From: Bacillota bacterium | Lineage (GTDB): Bacteria > Bacillota > Sulfobacillia > JAJZYS01 > JAJYTV01 | DNA: 53,655 nt | NCBI GenBank assembly: GCA_021847575.1 | Contig: JAJZQO010000011.1 | Span: 1-53,655, forward strand | Reading direction: 5' to 3' | Part shown: positions 1 through 9,564 of the stretch, one piece after another | Position numbering within the stretch: the stretch's first letter is position 1 | Layout of the letters: each line of letters begins with the position of its first letter | Program-made: the position numbers and the translations under genes | Notes under the pieces: model-generated | What the model saw: the letters and a program-made list of their open reading frames with translations, nothing else | Databases searched by the model: none | Told to the model about the DNA's origin: nothing

Positions 1-1
1 T

Positions 2-3000
2 CAGCGAACGCTCTCCATCTCAGCTGAGCCCGGTGCGGTCCTGGAGGGAACCCTGTTCGCGCAGGGAGTCCGGCTCGAGTTGGTCGACATCACCATCGTC
101 GGGCGGATCGTAGCCAACGCCAGCAGTCTTGTCTCGCTCCACGGATGCTCCGTGACCTCGATGCAGACGACGCCCCTTTACGTGGCACCCAACGGGGCGA
201 TGGAGCTCGTCGATACCGAGGTTATAGGCGGGACGCCCGATCAGTTCACGGTGTTTGCCGACAACCAGTCGCGATTGAGTGCCCATGGGGGTGGGTTCAC
301 TGCCGGGAGCTATACCGCTCTGGCGACCGGGGGCACGGCCGCGGTCACGCTGTCCAACGTGGACATTCAGAATGGATCCCAGGACTGGGTCGCCCTGTAC
401 GCGTATGGGACGGCCTCGCTGACCCTGGACAACTGCCGCCTCCGGAGCAACGGCTCGAATGTGCTGAGTGCCAGTGAACGCTCGCAGTGGAAGATCCAAC
501 GCTCAGAGATTGAGTGCCAGTCGGAGTCTGTCCCCGCAATCAACGCCCACGGTCAGTCGAGCATGGAGCTCCGGGATTGTCATGTGGTGGGCACAAGGGC
601 TGGGGGCATCGCCATCTGGGAGTCTTCGAGCGTTACGCTGATCGGGTGCGACGTCACGAGCACCGCCTCGGAGCAGGCCGCCCTCCATATGCAGGGGGAC
701 GCCCGGCTCACCGCCGATCAGGGCCGGTTCGCGGGATCCGCGTCGTACGCCCTGAGCGTCGCGGGGAACGCTGTCGCAACCCTGCATGGCGCAACGCTGT
801 CGAATCAGGGTACCCAACCCGGGGTCGCCGTCTACGAATCCGGGAGCCTCTTCCTGAGCGAAGTGTCGTTGGCCGGAGGACCGGCACCCGCCATGTTCCT
901 CAGGGATAAGGGGAAGGGAACGGCCACCGACTGCACGATCACGAGAACCGGCGAGCAGGATGAGCAGTTCGTTCTGGTGCACCTGGAAGGTCAGGCGCAC
1001 CTCGACATGGATAGGGTGGCGGTCACCAGTGCGGCTGGCCCGGCTGCGGTGGTGAACGGGGCGTCTTCTCTCTCACTCAAAAATTGTCAGCTCACGGGTA
1101 CGACGGCGGTCGGGATAGCGGTGAACGGGGCAGCCACCGTCACCGCACTTGCCACGGAGGTGTCCGGGTTCCAGAACGCGGTCAATGCCCGGGGCGGTCG
1201 AAGCCGATTCGACGACTGCCTGTTGGGTCCCTCGATCGATGGCTTTCCGGTCGTGTATGTGCATGAGTCGGCCCAAATCGAACTGAACGGCGGCACCGTG
1301 CGGGACAGCGGTGGCGAGGGGATCGCCTTCGCGCGCCGGAGTGTCGGCCGGTTGGAGCGCGTTACCGTCCAGAACAGTCATGCCAGCGGCATCGTCGTGG
1401 CAGAGCTCGCGGACGTCACGATCACCGCGGCCGTCATTGAGGACAATGGCCAGCACGGCATTGTTCTCGAACCCGCCTCCGTGGGCTCCATCGAACGCTC
1501 GATCTTCCGTGGCAACGGGGTCGACCCCGCAATCCTGGTGCGGCCGGGATCATTCGTGAAGGTCCTGGAGAACTTCCTCTCCGAGCGAACGCGCGCGGAT
1601 CCTGCGAGGGCGACTAAGGAGCAGGCGGGGAAATCTCGGGCGCCGGATTCGCTGGAGGGCGCTCTCGTCGAGTTGAACCAAATGGTCGGATTGGATGAGG
1701 TTAAGGAATCCGTGCGCGATCTGGCAGCGGTGCTTGAGCTTGCCCAAGAGCGCCGGCGATTGAATCTGGGCGAGGTCGGCATGCCCACGCTCCACGCTCT
1801 GTTTCTCGGGCGGCCGGGAACCGGGAAGACCACAGTGGCGAGGCTCATGGGCGGGATCTTCAAGAGCATCGGTGCACTTGCCAAGGGCCACGTTGTAGAG
1901 GTTGACCGCTCCCGGCTGGTGGGCCAGTACATCGGGGAAACCGCCCAGAAGACGCAGGCGGCCATTCAGGAGGCGATGGGCGGTGTGCTCTTCGTGGATG
2001 AGGCGTACACCCTCATCCAGGATCCTGATAACGCCCGCGACTTCGGCCGGGAAGCGGTCGACACACTCCTGAAGGCCATGGAGGACCGCCGTCACGACTT
2101 TGTGGTGATTGCTGCTGGCTATCCGGACAAGATGCTCGACTTCCTGCAGTCGAACCCGGGACTCCGGGACCGATTCGGCTACACGTTCACCTTTGCCGAC
2201 TACACGCCGGAACAGTTGATGACCATCTTCATGGACGGCTGCCGGAAGGTCGGCCTAGTGCCGGATGCGGATGCCCTTGCACTGGTCGGGGAGGAGTTTG
2301 GCGAGGTTTACCGCCGTCGGGACAACGCTTTCGCCAATGCGCGGTTGGTGAGAACCTGGATTGAGCGCATCACGGTGACTCAGGCCCGGCGATTGGCTGC
2401 ACTTCCGCAGGCCCAACGAACGCCGGAACTGCTGGTGCAGGTCACGATCGAGGATGTCCGTCCTCTGGTTCGCCACGCCACCGGCATGCGGCGAGCCGAG
2501 CCATTGGACCAGGTCATGCGGGAGTTGGATCAGTTGATCGGGCTCCAAAGTGTCAAGGACAGCGTGCGGAGCATGGCCGCCGTCATCCAGTACGCTCAGG
2601 AGCGACGGGCGTTGAACCTCCCAGGCGTGGCCCAGCCCAACTATCACGCGGTGTTCAGTGGCAATCCGGGAACGGGCAAGACCACGGTGGCCCGCATCAT
2701 GGGCGCCATTTTCAAGAGCCTCGGCGTGTTGGAACGGGGCCACGTGGTCGAAGTGGATCGGTCGAAGCTGGTCGCGGGTTACATCGGGCAGACCGCCCAG
2801 AAGACCCAGCGCGCCATTGAGGAGGCCATGGGCGGGGTCCTCTTCATCGACGAGGCGTACACCCTAACCCGGAGCGGACAGGGCGGGAACGACTTCGGGC
2901 GGGAGGCGGTCGACACGCTCTTGAAGGCCATGGAGGACCGGCGTGACGCCTTTGTGGTTATCTGTGCCGGCTACCCGGAGGAGATGGGAGACTTTCTCGA

Positions 3001-3334
3001 CTCCAATCCGGGTCTGGCGTCCCGATTCATCAACCACTTCGACTTCGCCGACTACACGGTGGCCGAGTTGCTCAACATTGTGCAGAGCATGGCGGACCGG
3101 GATAACCTCCGTATGGATGAGGACCTCGAACGGCTCCTTCAGGACGCCTTCGAGGAGACCATTCGGGTCCGGACGAGGCGCTTCTCCAATGGGCGGTTTG
3201 CTCGGAACGTGTACGAGCGCGCCAAGGCCCAGATGGCGGTCCGGGTGACGGCACTCCCCGAAGCGCTCCGAACACGCGAGGCCTACACCATCCTCATGGC
3301 CGCAGACATGCCGGACGTGTCCGATATTTCCTAG
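2..3334 (+). CDS. Beta-helix / twin CbxX-type AAA+ ATPase, 5'-truncated by the window
   Basis: The frame is open to the left edge, so the true start lies outside the window; a TTG at 80 is the first start-like codon but has no convincing ribosome binding site. Counting from nt 2, residues 1 to about 510 are short degenerate repeats rich in Asp, Asn, Gly and Ser, typical of a right-handed parallel beta-helix. Two AAA+ modules of the CbxX/CfxQ/SpoVK type follow. The first has Walker A GRPGTGKT (about 603-610) and Walker [11 protein letters not shown] (about 662-671). The second has Walker A GNPGTGKT (about 887-894) and its own [10 protein letters not shown]. Both carry the [16 protein letters not shown] segment, so they arose by internal duplication. 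CbxX-type ATPases act as remodelling motors (rubisco activase CbbX, type VII EccA). The helix could be a client- or surface-binding arm, but that role is inference. No partner gene is visible downstream. Confidence 0.9.
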   Translation, partial: QRTLSISAEPGAVLEGTLFAQGVRLELVDITIVGRIVANASSLVSLHGCSVTSMQTTPLYVAPNGAMELVDTEVIGGTPDQFTVFADNQSRLSAHGGGFTAGSYTALATGGTAAVTLSNVDIQNGSQDWVALYAYGTASLTLDNCRLRSNGSNVLSASERSQWKIQRSEIECQSESVPAINAHGQSSMELRDCHVVGTRAGGIAIWESSSVTLIGCDVTSTASEQAALHMQGDARLTADQGRFAGSASYALSVAGNAVATLHGATLSNQGTQPGVAVYESGSLFLSEVSLAGGPAPAMFLRDKGKGTATDCTITRTGEQDEQFVLVHLEGQAHLDMDRVAVTSAAGPAAVVNGASSLSLKNCQLTGTTAVGIAVNGAATVTALATEVSGFQNAVNARGGRSRFDDCLLGPSIDGFPVVYVHESAQIELNGGTVRDSGGEGIAFARRSVGRLERVTVQNSHASGIVVAELADVTITAAVIEDNGQHGIVLEPASVGSIERSIFRGNGVDPAILVRPGSFVKVLENFLSERTRADPARATKEQAGKSRAPDSLEGALVELNQMVGLDEVKESVRDLAAVLELAQERRRLNLGEVGMPTLHALFLGRPGTGKTTVARLMGGIFKSIGALAKGHVVEVDRSRLVGQYIGETAQKTQAAIQEAMGGVLFVDEAYTLIQDPDNARDFGREAVDTLLKAMEDRRHDFVVIAAGYPDKMLDFLQSNPGLRDRFGYTFTFADYTPEQLMTIFMDGCRKVGLVPDADALALVGEEFGEVYRRRDNAFANARLVRTWIERITVTQARRLAALPQAQRTPELLVQVTIEDVRPLVRHATGMRRAEPLDQVMRELDQLIGLQSVKDSVRSMAAVIQYAQERRALNLPGVAQPNYHAVFSGNPGTGKTTVARIMGAIFKSLGVLERGHVVEVDRSKLVAGYIGQTAQKTQRAIEEAMGGVLFIDEAYTLTRSGQGGNDFGREAVDTLLKAMEDRRDAFVVICAGYPEEMGDFLDSNPGLASRFINHFDFADYTVAELLNIVQSMADRDNLRMDEDLERLLQDAFEETIRVRTRRFSNGRFARNVYERAKAQMAVRVTALPEALRTREAYTILMAADMPDVSDIS

Positions 3335-3843
3335 TCTTGCGATAGTTTAAGAGTTACGGTAGCACCCAATCTCAAGTGAATGATCAAGCAGGCAGGGAGC
3401 GCGCGAGAGGCGCTCCCTGCCTACGTTCTGGGGCACGGGTTGGAAATTCGCATCCAGGATGTCGGCTCGAGGAAGTATCACCTAAACGGATGATGGCACA
3501 GGGGAGCACCTTGCCCTTTCGGACTTTGTAGCTTCGCTTGCCCAGGGTGAGTGCCTCATAGCTAGCCAAGGCCACAAGCCTCGTGCAGGGAGAAGGTCAG
3601 GCTGCTTTACAGAGCCGCTACCAACGGAGGTGCCGCAATGCCCCGCCGTCCGCGCAACCCCTCCGGCTGGAGTTTGAACGGGAAAGCCGCCCTGGGAGCG
3701 ACATAGAGGGATCGGAAGAGAGTCGTTGGCATTTCTGCTGGATGTCAAGCCTCAGCGCCTGGCACTTTTCTCCTGAACCGGCTCCTGAGAGGCGTCCTGG
3801 GCAAGGCGTCGCCGAAGCCTGCCCGAGGCAAGCCTTGCCTATA
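3335..3843. other. Non-coding stretch between the ATPase gene and the IS110 remnant
   Basis: No ORF here resembles a protein family; the short ORFs on both strands lack ribosome binding sites and look like chance. The stretch holds a perfect hairpin at 3391-3421 and a long imperfect inverted structure at 3771-3866. It lies directly downstream of the IS110-type transposase remnant, where some IS110/IS1111 elements carry a structured non-coding end. Confidence 0.5.
3391..3421. terminator. Hairpin downstream of the AAA+ gene
   Basis: GGCAGGGAGCG (3391-3401) pairs perfectly with CGCTCCCTGCC (3411-3421) across a 9-nt loop. It begins 57 nt after the ATPase stop codon. No T-run follows on the plus strand, so termination is likely but not certain. 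Confidence 0.5.
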
Positions 3844-3866
3844 CTAGCGAAGGGGCCGGTTCAGGA
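3771..3866. repeat. Nested inverted repeat at the end of the IS110 remnant
   Basis: TCCTGAACCGGC (3771-3782) is the exact reverse complement of GCCGGTTCAGGA (3855-3866). Nested inside are GCAAGGC (3811-3817) and GCCTTGC (3832-3838). The outer right arm overlaps the 3' end of the transposase remnant. It could be an element end, a structured RNA of the element, or a terminator. Confidence 0.6.
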
Positions 3867-4644
3867 GGCGTGAGAGCCTATCCGGTTTCGGTGGCTCGAG
3901 GCTCCGCGGCAGCCGCCTGCACCAGAAGGGGTACTGCCTGGCCCGGCGTTCCATCTGGCGAAGTTTCACCGGCAGCGTACGCACCTTGGGCTCGCGAACG
4001 CCGCCGGGTATCGGCTTCTTCAGCTGGAGCAGGCCCCAGATCAGGCCGAGCAGCGTGCGCGCCACTGCGACGATCGCGATCTTGTGCCCTGTCTTGTTGT
4101 CCCCACGCTTGGCGACGATGCGCCCGTACTTCACCGCGAGCAGAGGGGAGTACGCAAGCGCCTCCCAGGACACCCGGATCAGCACCGTCCGCAACAGGGA
4201 ACGCCCCTGCCTGGAGATCGAGCCCATGCGCAGCGTGTTGCCGGAGGCGTGGATGCTGGGCGTGATCCCAGCGTAGGAGTAGAGATTCGCCGCCCGTGGA
4301 AAGCGCTCGATGTCTCCGATCTCGGCCATGATCGAGATGGCTGAGAGGGCGTCGATGCCCGGAATGCCCATCGGGGCCTCGAGCTGCCAGGCGGGAATCA
4401 CCTGCTTGCCTTGCAACAGGAGGTCTCCTTCAAGAGCGGCGGTCTCCTCGTTGAGGTAGGCGATGTGCCGTAGGGCGCTCGCCACGGCGACCTGGCTCGG
4501 ATGGGAAAGGCGAGAGTCGTTGGAGCTGGCCTGCTGCAAGACCTCGCCTTTCTTCATGCGCACACCGGCTCGCCGGTAGGTGGCGTAGATGCCGATGCTT
4601 ACCAGTATACTCCTAGCATAGATAAACGCTCCCTTTAGATCCAT
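3844..4644 (-). pseudogene. IS110-family transposase, C-terminal remnant
   Basis: The 266-residue frame carries the Transposase_20 (IS116/IS110/IS902) C-terminal region: GIPGIDALSAISIMAEIGDI, then FPRAANLYSYAGITPS, the GNTLRMGSISRQG serine-containing segment and the SWEAL..SPLLAVKY tail. Full IS110 transposases run to about 350-450 residues and begin with a RuvC-like DEDD domain. That domain is absent here, and no frame between 4644 and the permease gene supplies it. The first 40 or so residues and the last 30 look unlike the family and may be read-through into flanking DNA. It is probably a decayed, non-mobile copy whose N-terminal half was lost next to the permease promoter region. Confidence 0.8.
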
Positions 4645-4736
4645 AACACTCTAGATACTTTCACGCGGTTGCAACCCCCGCAGGTATGACGGTAGAAGTG
4701 CAGAAAGAAATGGTCATTGGCTAAAGGGTCCGTATA

Positions 4737-4790
4737 CAAGGAGGTGCACGCAAGGTCGTCCGGCAGGATTGTACAAAGGAGGCGCACGAA
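4737..4790 (+). repeat. Imperfect tandem repeat of a ribosome-binding-site segment
   Basis: Two near-copies, AAGGAGGTGCACGCAA (about 4738-4753) and AAAGGAGGCGCACGAA (4775-4790), lie about 38 nt apart upstream of the permease. The second sits directly before the TTG chosen as the permease start. The first has no start codon that leads into the permease frame at good spacing. Confidence 0.6.
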
Positions 4791-4791
4791 T

Positions 4792-6141
4792 TTGTCCGTA
4801 TGGCAAGCTGAAACCCACGCCGTTGAACCCATTCCACAGGCTGAACGCCACGGCAGGGCGCGGGACCTTTTCACACTCTGGTTCTCAGCCAACATGCAGG
4901 TGACCACGATCGCGGTGGGCGCGGCTTACGTCTTTATCGGCCTGCCGCTTGTCTGGTCCGTCATCGCCATCATTCTTGGCAACCTCGTCGGAGCGGTGTT
5001 CATGGCCTACCACAGCGCACAGGGCCCGATTATCGGCGTGCCGCAGATGATCCAGTCGCGGGCGCAATTCGGCTTCTACGGAGCTATCCTGCCGCTCGTG
5101 CTGGTCGTGGTGATGTACCTCGGATTCTTCGCGCTAAGCGGCGCGTTGGGCGGTGAGGCCTTGCAGAGCCTTACGGGTCTGCCGATCGCCGTCGGTACGG
5201 TACTGCTCGGGGCTGTGACGGCCGTCATGGCGATCTTCGGCTACGACCTGATCCACGCCTTCCAGCGCTACCTGTCCGTCATCTTCCTGATCGCCTTCGC
5301 CATCTTCACGATCGTCCTGGCCACAGGCGGCCACATCCCCGCGACCGCGTGGGCGATGTCGGGCTTCAGCTGGGGCACGTTCCTGCTTGGCGTCACCATC
5401 GCGGTCACATGGCAAATCACCTATGCCCCGTACGTCTCAGACTACTCGCGCTACCTGCATAAGGACATCGGGGTCGGCCCGACCTTCAATACGACGTTCT
5501 GGGGCACGGTCATCGCTTCGGTCTGGATGATGGTGCTGGGGGCCCTCCTCACCGAAGTGAGCGAGAAGCTGACGACGGTCGGACTGATCCAGCAGCTCAG
5601 CGGTGGCCTGGGCTGGCTTATGATGATCATCATCCTCCTCGGCATCGTCGCCGCGAACGTGCTGAACAACTACGGTGGCATGCTGACCGTCGACACCATC
5701 GGCGGCACCTTCCGCACCAAAGCGGCTACGTCTTCCGCGGCGCGCGTCGCGATGATCATCGCCTTTGCGGCGGTTGGCGTCATCCTGGGCATTATCGCCG
5801 CCGGCAACTTCAACGCGAACCTGACGAACTTCATTGTGTTCCTCACCTACCTGGTTGTGCCGTGGACCGCCATCAACCTGACCGACTTCTACCTGGTGCG
5901 CCATGGTCACTACGACCCGGAAGCCTTCTTCCGGCCCCAGGGCTACGGCGGGAGCAACTGGCTCGCGCTCGGGGCCTTCGTGCTCGGCGTCCTTGTCGAG
6001 ATCCCGTTCATCAACTCCTCGCTCTACGAAGGCCCTATCGCGAAGGCGCTCGGTGGCGCCGACATCTCGTGGGTCTTGGGCCTGATCGTGGCGGGTGGAC
6101 TCTACCTGGCCTTCTCCGGAAACCGGCGCGTCGCGGCGTAG
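4792..6141 (+). CDS. NCS1-family purine/cytosine permease
   Basis: A 449-residue integral membrane transporter of the nucleobase:cation symporter-1 family, which imports cytosine, purines, hydantoins or related compounds with H+ or Na+. About twelve hydrophobic segments are visible. Family features include the N-terminal LFTLWFSANMQ segment, the GPIIGVPQMIQSRAQFG loop, the YAPYVSDYSRY signature and the AINLTDFYLVRHGHYD loop. TTG at 4792 is taken as the start because AAAGGAGG at 4775-4782 is spaced 9 nt from it; a longer frame from 4717 would add an unfamiliar basic leader. The substrate cannot be named from sequence. The gene stands alone and ends in a strong terminator. Pyrimidine salvage genes occur elsewhere in the window (34-36 kb), but a link is speculative. 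Confidence 0.9.
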   Translation: MSVWQAETHAVEPIPQAERHGRARDLFTLWFSANMQVTTIAVGAAYVFIGLPLVWSVIAIILGNLVGAVFMAYHSAQGPIIGVPQMIQSRAQFGFYGAILPLVLVVVMYLGFFALSGALGGEALQSLTGLPIAVGTVLLGAVTAVMAIFGYDLIHAFQRYLSVIFLIAFAIFTIVLATGGHIPATAWAMSGFSWGTFLLGVTIAVTWQITYAPYVSDYSRYLHKDIGVGPTFNTTFWGTVIASVWMMVLGALLTEVSEKLTTVGLIQQLSGGLGWLMMIIILLGIVAANVLNNYGGMLTVDTIGGTFRTKAATSSAARVAMIIAFAAVGVILGIIAAGNFNANLTNFIVFLTYLVVPWTAINLTDFYLVRHGHYDPEAFFRPQGYGGSNWLALGAFVLGVLVEIPFINSSLYEGPIAKALGGADISWVLGLIVAGGLYLAFSGNRRVAA

Positions 6142-6150
6142 CCGAACCGC

Positions 6151-6185
6151 GCGAAGCCCCGGCGCCGATGGCGCCGGGGCTTCGC
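6151..6185. terminator. Strong terminator after the permease
   Basis: A 15-bp perfect stem, GCGAAGCCCCGGCGC (6151-6165) with its complement at 6171-6185 and a 5-nt loop, starts 10 nt after the permease stop. It could also serve a minus-strand gene ending at 6185. Confidence 0.9.
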
Positions 6186-6523
6186 TATTCATGCTTTGGC
6201 GCGCGCAGGTGGCCTTCGCCCTCCGCGAGGCTATCGCCGCTCTTGCGCATCGGCACCCCCGGCGGGCGCTCGTGCCAGCATGCGAACCTCCAGATGGGAC
6301 GCGTCTCCCAGCCGAGCCGTCCGCAACGGAATGTGACAGTCGCTGCATCTGCGGACCCTGCGACAATGTGTCTGCAGGTTGCGCAGTAATGGCGATCGAT
6401 CGCCGCTGCCCCCTTTGCGAAAGAATGCCCAGGGCCAATCCCTTTGGAGCACGCGCCAGGTGGCGGCGTATGGTATAGTTCTCTACATATCCTGCAAGCC
6501 TCGCCCCATATCGGGCCAGGCAA
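6185..6523 (-). CDS. Small Cys-rich hypothetical protein
   Basis: A 112-residue ORF ends exactly at the permease terminator, a convergent arrangement typical of real gene pairs. Its middle part holds HYCATCRHIV, then FRCGRLGWETRPIWRFACW. That is a C-x2-C followed by two spaced cysteines, as in small zinc-ribbon or redox proteins. The N-terminal part (CRICRELYHTPPPGACSKG) adds more cysteines but is less convincing, so the true start may be internal, near 6430, although no good ATG or GTG with a ribosome binding site is obvious. No function can be given; it may be spurious. Confidence 0.4.
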   Translation of the reverse strand: MPGPIWGEACRICRELYHTPPPGACSKGIGPGHSFAKGAAAIDRHYCATCRHIVAGSADAATVTFRCGRLGWETRPIWRFACWHERPPGVPMRKSGDSLAEGEGHLRAPKHE

Positions 6524-6868
6524 GTGGATATTCGACCCTGGGAATCCAGGTCCTTTCGGCCACGGTCATTCGGCAACGTTCGTGTCTCCATCCGCCGCAA
6601 CGACCCTGGGCCGGTCTGCCAAGGAGCCCATTGTCGGTTGACGCGGCCGGCGACCTGCCCAAGTTGCGATTGACCGCTTGGATGCTGGATGTAGGGCCTT
6701 GTGCACGGTTTCACATCTGCGTCGTGCTGAGATATTCTGCATTCGGAGGATGCGCCCGGGCCGCACGACCTGCGCCGCCACCAAGGCGGTCGCGCGCTGA
6801 CGCGCCTACCGGGGTCCGCCCAAGGCGCCGGATGCCTAAAGCATTTCCTGAGCAGGGAGGCAACGACC
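6524..6868. other. Intergenic region upstream of the small membrane protein
   Basis: No protein family is recognised on either strand. Base composition is more AT-rich than in the genes around it. The region presumably holds the promoter of the 6869 gene, but no convincing -35/-10 pair stands out. A clear ribosome binding site (AGGGAGG, about 6854) lies just before the next gene. Confidence 0.4.
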
Positions 6869-7204
6869 ATGACCAAGGACGACCCCGAGAGCCTCGGCGA
6901 GTGCCTTTGGTCGCCTGAGAGGCGCGTCGGCATGGTCGGCCTCCTGTCGCTTGTCGCGAAGTGGCGGGTGGTCGACCGGTACCCGCGCAGCAGCCTGCAC
7001 GGCGGAGCGCTGGTCGCCTTCATCGGCGGCCTGCTCTACATCTTTTCCCCCCAGGCGCGTGACGGCGTCTCGCTCGTCATCACGACCGCCGGGTTCAACA
7101 TCATCATCGTCGTCGTTGCCGCAGCGCTGCTCGCAATCTGGTCGGTCGTCGACCGAGGCGAGCCGAGAGCGGCAAGCACGCCGAACGTCCTGCACTCGCA
7201 TTAG
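6869..7204 (+). CDS. Small two-helix membrane protein
   Basis: A 111-residue protein starts at ATG behind CAGGGAGGCAACGACC. The N-terminal 40 residues are polar. Two hydrophobic segments follow: roughly residues 46-59 (ALVAFIGGLLYIFS) and 69-91 (VITTAGFNIIIVVVAAALLAI). The tail is short and polar, ending in HSH. It probably sits in the cytoplasmic membrane. No family is recognised. A GC-rich hairpin begins 6 nt after the stop, and the DUF1670-like gene begins 63 nt downstream on the same strand. Confidence 0.6.
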   Translation: MTKDDPESLGECLWSPERRVGMVGLLSLVAKWRVVDRYPRSSLHGGALVAFIGGLLYIFSPQARDGVSLVITTAGFNIIIVVVAAALLAIWSVVDRGEPRAASTPNVLHSH

Positions 7205-7209
7205 CGATC

Positions 7210-7236
7210 AGAGGGGGCGGCCGGGCCGCCCCCTCT
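7210..7236. terminator. GC hairpin between the small membrane protein and the DUF1670-like gene
   Basis: AGAGGGGGCGGC (7210-7221) pairs perfectly with GCCGCCCCCTCT (7225-7236) across a 3-nt loop. No long T-run follows, so it may attenuate rather than fully separate the two genes. Confidence 0.6.
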
Positions 7237-7266
7237 GCCAGTCCCAACCACTTGGAGGTGCCCGTC

Positions 7267-8520
7267 GTGGGGGAGATCGTACGTTACCAGCATTCCTTGC
7301 AGCACACCACATCGTGGGTCAGGCCGAAGAGCGCCAGGGCCCTGCTCGTGCGGACGCTGCGCAAGGAGTTTGACCAGAGCGCGTTCGCTGCCGAGGAGAT
7401 CGCCGACGAGAGTCTTGCCTGGATGAGCACGGTCCAGGGGCTGACGCTTCCCGGCTCGGTCAGCCTTTCCGTACCGGAGACCGCCTCGCGCCGCTATGCC
7501 CCGGTGCGCCGCCGCCTGGCTACCATCACGGCCGTGGACGTGGACGAGGACGCCGAGATCTGGCAGGAATACGGACTCGCCGTGCTGCAGCGTCGGCGTC
7601 TGATCCGCTGGCTCTACGAGATCTACCGCCAGGGCGGATTCGCGTCGCTGACAGAACTCGCCGCGTGGGCGAACCTGACCCCGACAGCGCTTGAGCACCG
7701 CCTCGCGCCTGTGCGCGAACTTGGCATCTGGCTGCCCCATGTGGGCGGGCCGAAGAGCGGTGACGGCCTACAGGCGCTCGACGCCTGGCTGGTGCGTCGC
7801 TACCTCGAATTCGGCGACGTCTCCCTCGAGCGAAGCGTGCTCGGCGTCAGCGAGGGATCCTTCCGCCGCATGCTGCGGCGCCTGGGCCAATTGATCGCAG
7901 ACCCGCAGGGTCACATCCCCGCGTATTCCGATGTGGAGCACGACCACCTGCGGCAAGTCGCGCGCTGGGCCGACCAGCACCCCAGACTTCGTCACCAGCT
8001 GGCGACCCTGCTCGACGAGTGGCTGACGCCCCTCGGCAAGAGCCCTGTCGACACAAGCGCCTTCACGGGTGCCGAGGGACAGCGCTACCTCAGATGGCTC
8101 GGCGAGACCGTCGAGGACCTCGGGCTGCGGACGCTCCAGGAGAACGAGATGGCGTTCTTCGCGCTTGCGGCCGACCAAGGCGCAGGTGCACGTCTCGACT
8201 CGGCGCGGATCCTGCCGGTGCACCTCAGCTACTTCACGGAACAGGACGCCGCGGCCGGCTATCGCGGCAAGTCGCGCCGGCGCGTCTTCGAGCTCAAGTT
8301 CGGCCGCATCGAGCGCTACGCCAACGAGGCTTGGCAGCAGGGCGCACTGCTCTCGCTGCCCGACCTCTCGTTGCTGATGGGCATGCACACGGCCGCGATC
8401 CGCCGCAAGATCCTGGCGCACGAGGGGCGCTTCGTCCCCACGCGCGGGCGCATCTGGCACATCGGCGCGCGGCCGCTGCGTCGCGACCTGCACCCGAAGA
8501 AGGCCGCCTCGCAAGCCTGA
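7267..8520 (+). CDS. DUF1670-like putative DNA-binding protein
   Basis: A 417-residue soluble protein rich in helix-turn-helix-like segments: GGFASLTELAAWANLTPTAL (about 120-140), VSLERSVLGVSEGSFRRML (about 190-208), and near the end LLSLPDLSLLMGMHTAAIRR (about 363-382). The segment SARILPVHLSYFTEQD matches my memory of the RILPV..T..D signature in DUF1670 proteins. That family is of unknown function, and the assignment is tentative. GTG at 7267 is preferred because GGAGGT (7254-7259) lies 7 nt upstream; the longer frame from TTG 7252 would place the ribosome binding site inside the gene. The repeated winged-helix-like units suggest a regulator or transposon-associated DNA-binding protein. 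The gene is convergent with the IclR gene downstream. Confidence 0.7.
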   Translation: MGEIVRYQHSLQHTTSWVRPKSARALLVRTLRKEFDQSAFAAEEIADESLAWMSTVQGLTLPGSVSLSVPETASRRYAPVRRRLATITAVDVDEDAEIWQEYGLAVLQRRRLIRWLYEIYRQGGFASLTELAAWANLTPTALEHRLAPVRELGIWLPHVGGPKSGDGLQALDAWLVRRYLEFGDVSLERSVLGVSEGSFRRMLRRLGQLIADPQGHIPAYSDVEHDHLRQVARWADQHPRLRHQLATLLDEWLTPLGKSPVDTSAFTGAEGQRYLRWLGETVEDLGLRTLQENEMAFFALAADQGAGARLDSARILPVHLSYFTEQDAAAGYRGKSRRRVFELKFGRIERYANEAWQQGALLSLPDLSLLMGMHTAAIRRKILAHEGRFVPTRGRIWHIGARPLRRDLHPKKAASQA

Positions 8521-8707
8521 AGGGAAACGGCGGGCAGCCCTGCGTGCGCATCGCCTTTCCGCTCAGGCAGGCCCGCACCATTGGCCCAGTTCACGATGGC
8601 CCTGCAGGAGCGGCGACCGGCTGCCGATGGCCTCTGCCTCGGGCGGCAGGCGCTCCCCCCAACAATGTCTGCGGCGCGCGGCTTGCAGAGCCATGCGCCG
8701 CCGATCT

Positions 8708-9454
8708 CTACAGACCCTGCTCCTCGAGCCGTCTGGCGGCGCGAAGGAGAGGCGGCACGACGTCCGTCGCGAAGGCGGCGGGCGCCAGGCGATGGCCCGA
8801 GGCAGACGCGTTGAGCGCCCAGCGCAATTCGCCCGTCCTTGCATACACCGGCACGGCTGCGGCCGTGAGGCCTTCCTCGAGTTCGCCGTCGGAAAGCGCC
8901 CAGCCCTGCCTGCGGATCTCCTGCAGGGCACCCAGAAGAAGCTGGAGGCTGGCGATCGTGCGCGTCGTGAATGCCGCCGGCGGCGAGTTGGCATACAACT
9001 CGGCGAGGGATTCGGCCGGCAACTGCGCCAGCAGCACCTTGCCGATCGCGGTCGCGTGGGCGGGCAGGCGCGCGCCCTGGCTCAGAGGCACCCCCGCCGC
9101 TGAGCCGGGCGGCTCCCGCCAGAGGTAGAGCACCTCGCGCCCCTGCAGAACCCCGAGGCTGATCGCCGTCCCCGTCTCGGCCGCCAGTTCGCGCAGGGCA
9201 CCGGCCACAGCCGGCGCGACCACGGAGCGCGGCCCGTGCGAAAGACGGCCGAGCGCGGCCGTCGCGACGTATGCGCCGCGGTGGTCACGCTCCACGTACC
9301 CCAGGACCTCGAGGCTCAGGAGAAAACGGCGCACCGTCGCCTTGCCGAGGCCGAGACGCCTGCTGAGTTCCGCCAGCGTGAGCGGCTCGGGACTGCCTCC
9401 GACTTCGGCCAGAAGGCGCATCGTACGCTCCACGGTCCGTAGGGGCCCGTCCAA
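8708..9454 (-). CDS. IclR-family transcriptional regulator
   Basis: About 248 residues with the standard IclR layout. The N-terminal winged helix is GPLRTVERTMRLLAEVGG, then LTLAELSRRLGLGKATVRRFL. The C-terminal effector-binding domain carries ISLGVLQGREVLYLWREP, LPAHATAIGKVLLA and the GWALSDGELEEGLTAAAVPVY stretch. TTG at 9454 is taken as start because GAGGGTGAT lies immediately upstream at good spacing and the family usually begins just before this point; the frame extends to 9496. IclR proteins often repress a divergent catabolic gene. Here the divergent neighbour is the acyl-CoA dehydrogenase, with only about 110 bp between the two starts, so control of that gene is a reasonable inference. 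Confidence 0.9.
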   Translation of the reverse strand: MDGPLRTVERTMRLLAEVGGSPEPLTLAELSRRLGLGKATVRRFLLSLEVLGYVERDHRGAYVATAALGRLSHGPRSVVAPAVAGALRELAAETGTAISLGVLQGREVLYLWREPPGSAAGVPLSQGARLPAHATAIGKVLLAQLPAESLAELYANSPPAAFTTRTIASLQLLLGALQEIRRQGWALSDGELEEGLTAAAVPVYARTGELRWALNASASGHRLAPAAFATDVVPPLLRAARRLEEQGL

Positions 9455-9564
9455 TTCATCACCCTCTGTTTCATTGTGCGATACGACCTGCGCCAAGACA
9501 AGCGAATGATCACCTGTGCTGGACGCTTCATATCTCCAAGTGGTACGATCGCGCTAGATCTTTC

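Noticed and set aside
6379-6918. Plus-strand ORF of 179 residues between permease and membrane protein
   Set aside because: It overlaps the better-supported small membrane protein gene, has no ribosome binding site and looks compositionally random.
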